Part shown: in pieces, positions 5,550 to 5,931 of the stretch | Layout of the letters: each line of letters begins with the position of its first letter | How positions within the stretch are numbered: the first letter of the stretch is position 1 | Assembly (NCBI GenBank): GCA_018712125.1 | Contig: DVHM01000148.1 | Coordinates: 1-5,931, forward strand | Reading direction: 5' to 3' | Length of the DNA stretch: 5,931 bases | From: Pullilachnospira_A gallistercoris | GTDB lineage: Bacteria; Bacillota; Clostridia; Lachnospirales; Lachnospiraceae | Position numbers and translations under genes: made by a program | The notes under the pieces: model-generated | Database searches by the model: none | The model's input: only the letters and a program-made list of their open reading frames with translations | Told to the model about the DNA's origin: nothing

Positions 5550-5931
5550 GCCAATCGGGCAAATACAAAGACTTGATTCCATCATAAGAATGGATAAAAT
5601 TTCTGTCCATGGAAAGGACAATTTTCTCATAATTATCAGAAATCATGCGCAGTGGCCGGAGTTCCCGTTCCCTTGTTTCCGGCGACTGCATGCTTTCTGT
5701 AACTTGAATATAAATTTTATCGTCGGGTCTTTCCGCCACAAAATCCACTTCCATTTCCCCGACTTTTCCGATATAAACGCGGTAATCACGTCGCATCAGT
5801 TCCAGAAAGACAATATTTTCAAGAATATGCCCCCGGTCCACGTCACGATACCCCAAAAGCATATTCCGAAATCCCATATCTATGACATAGTTTTTCCCCA
5901 GCGTTTTCAGCAGCTGTTTCCCTTTTACATC
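5524..5931 (-). CDS. DUF4143-domain protein, C-terminal part (5' end cut by window edge)
   Basis: The frame is open from the right edge (first residues DVKGKQLLKTLGKNYVIDMG) to a TGA at 5524-5526, giving 135 residues of the C-terminus. It matches the end of the widespread AAA+ ATPase/DUF4143 proteins: GHILENIVFLELMRRDYRVYIG, then EVDFVA, then IYIQVTESM, closing with GIKSLYLPDWLI. This is a restriction-endonuclease-like fold with E and D positions kept but QV where an active PD-(D/E)xK nuclease would have ExK. That is common in the family and suggests a non-cleaving domain. The N-terminal ATPase domain should lie beyond the window. An internal ATG at 5877 is not the true start, since family sequence continues upstream. 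Function is poorly known; some relatives are near mobile or toxin-antitoxin genes. The stop lies inside the end of the opposing ABC-class ATPase gene (26-bp overlap). No terminator is evident. Confidence 0.85.
   Translation of the reverse strand, partial: DVKGKQLLKTLGKNYVIDMGFRNMLLGYRDVDRGHILENIVFLELMRRDYRVYIGKVGEMEVDFVAERPDDKIYIQVTESMQSPETRERELRPLRMISDNYEKIVLSMDRNFIHSYDGIKSLYLPDWLISSSDNG

Noticed and set aside
5578..5594. Hairpin TCCAT/ATGGA near the convergent gene ends as a terminator
   Set aside because: The stem is only five base pairs and not GC-rich, no continuous T-run follows, and it lies within the DUF4143 coding region.

Overview
The window looks like chromosomal DNA of a moderately GC-rich member of the Clostridia, most likely Lachnospiraceae or a close relative. 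The reasons are a lysyl-tRNA synthetase with a C-terminal tRNA-binding domain, a greA-lysS gene pair, Firmicutes-type Shine-Dalgarno sites and sigma-A promoters, and an SdpR/SdpI pair. The family assignment is an inference from gene content; there is no 16S or other marker to settle it.

Layout. Positions 1-2550 hold a leftward housekeeping operon: a near-consensus promoter (2521-2550), greA (transcript cleavage factor) and lysS, whose last few codons lie beyond the left edge. Positions 2551-2683 are a compact divergent control region. It holds an imperfect palindrome, a rightward extended -10 promoter, and a perfect 8-bp inverted repeat that overlaps the -10 and the expected start site. Positions 2684-3617 hold a two-gene rightward operon with a 14-bp overlap: a small ArsR-type repressor resembling SdpR and a six-helix membrane protein resembling SdpI. 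No SdpC toxin or SdpAB maturation gene is visible, so the pair looks like a free-standing immunity or envelope-response module.

Positions 3618-3857 are a short spacer. It carries a plausible promoter and a 28-codon remnant of a thioredoxin-reductase-like flavoprotein, apparently the first 22 or so residues joined in frame to the last few. Positions 3858-5549 encode a full-length 563-residue 'predicted ATPase of the ABC class', a family that lacks transporter partners and has no settled bacterial function. From the right edge, a leftward gene (5524-5931, 5' part missing) encodes the C-terminal end of a DUF4143-type ATPase and overlaps the ABC-class ATPase tail to tail by 26 bp.

The genes form separate units: translation and transcription housekeeping on the left, a self-regulated membrane module in the middle, and two poorly understood ATPases on the right. 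I see no RNA gene, insertion sequence, CRISPR array or convincing intrinsic terminator. I did not find a clear new multi-gene system. The observations most worth a second look are the internally deleted reductase in front of the ABC-class ATPase, the operator-like palindrome of the sdpRI-like operon, and the tail-to-tail gene overlap.
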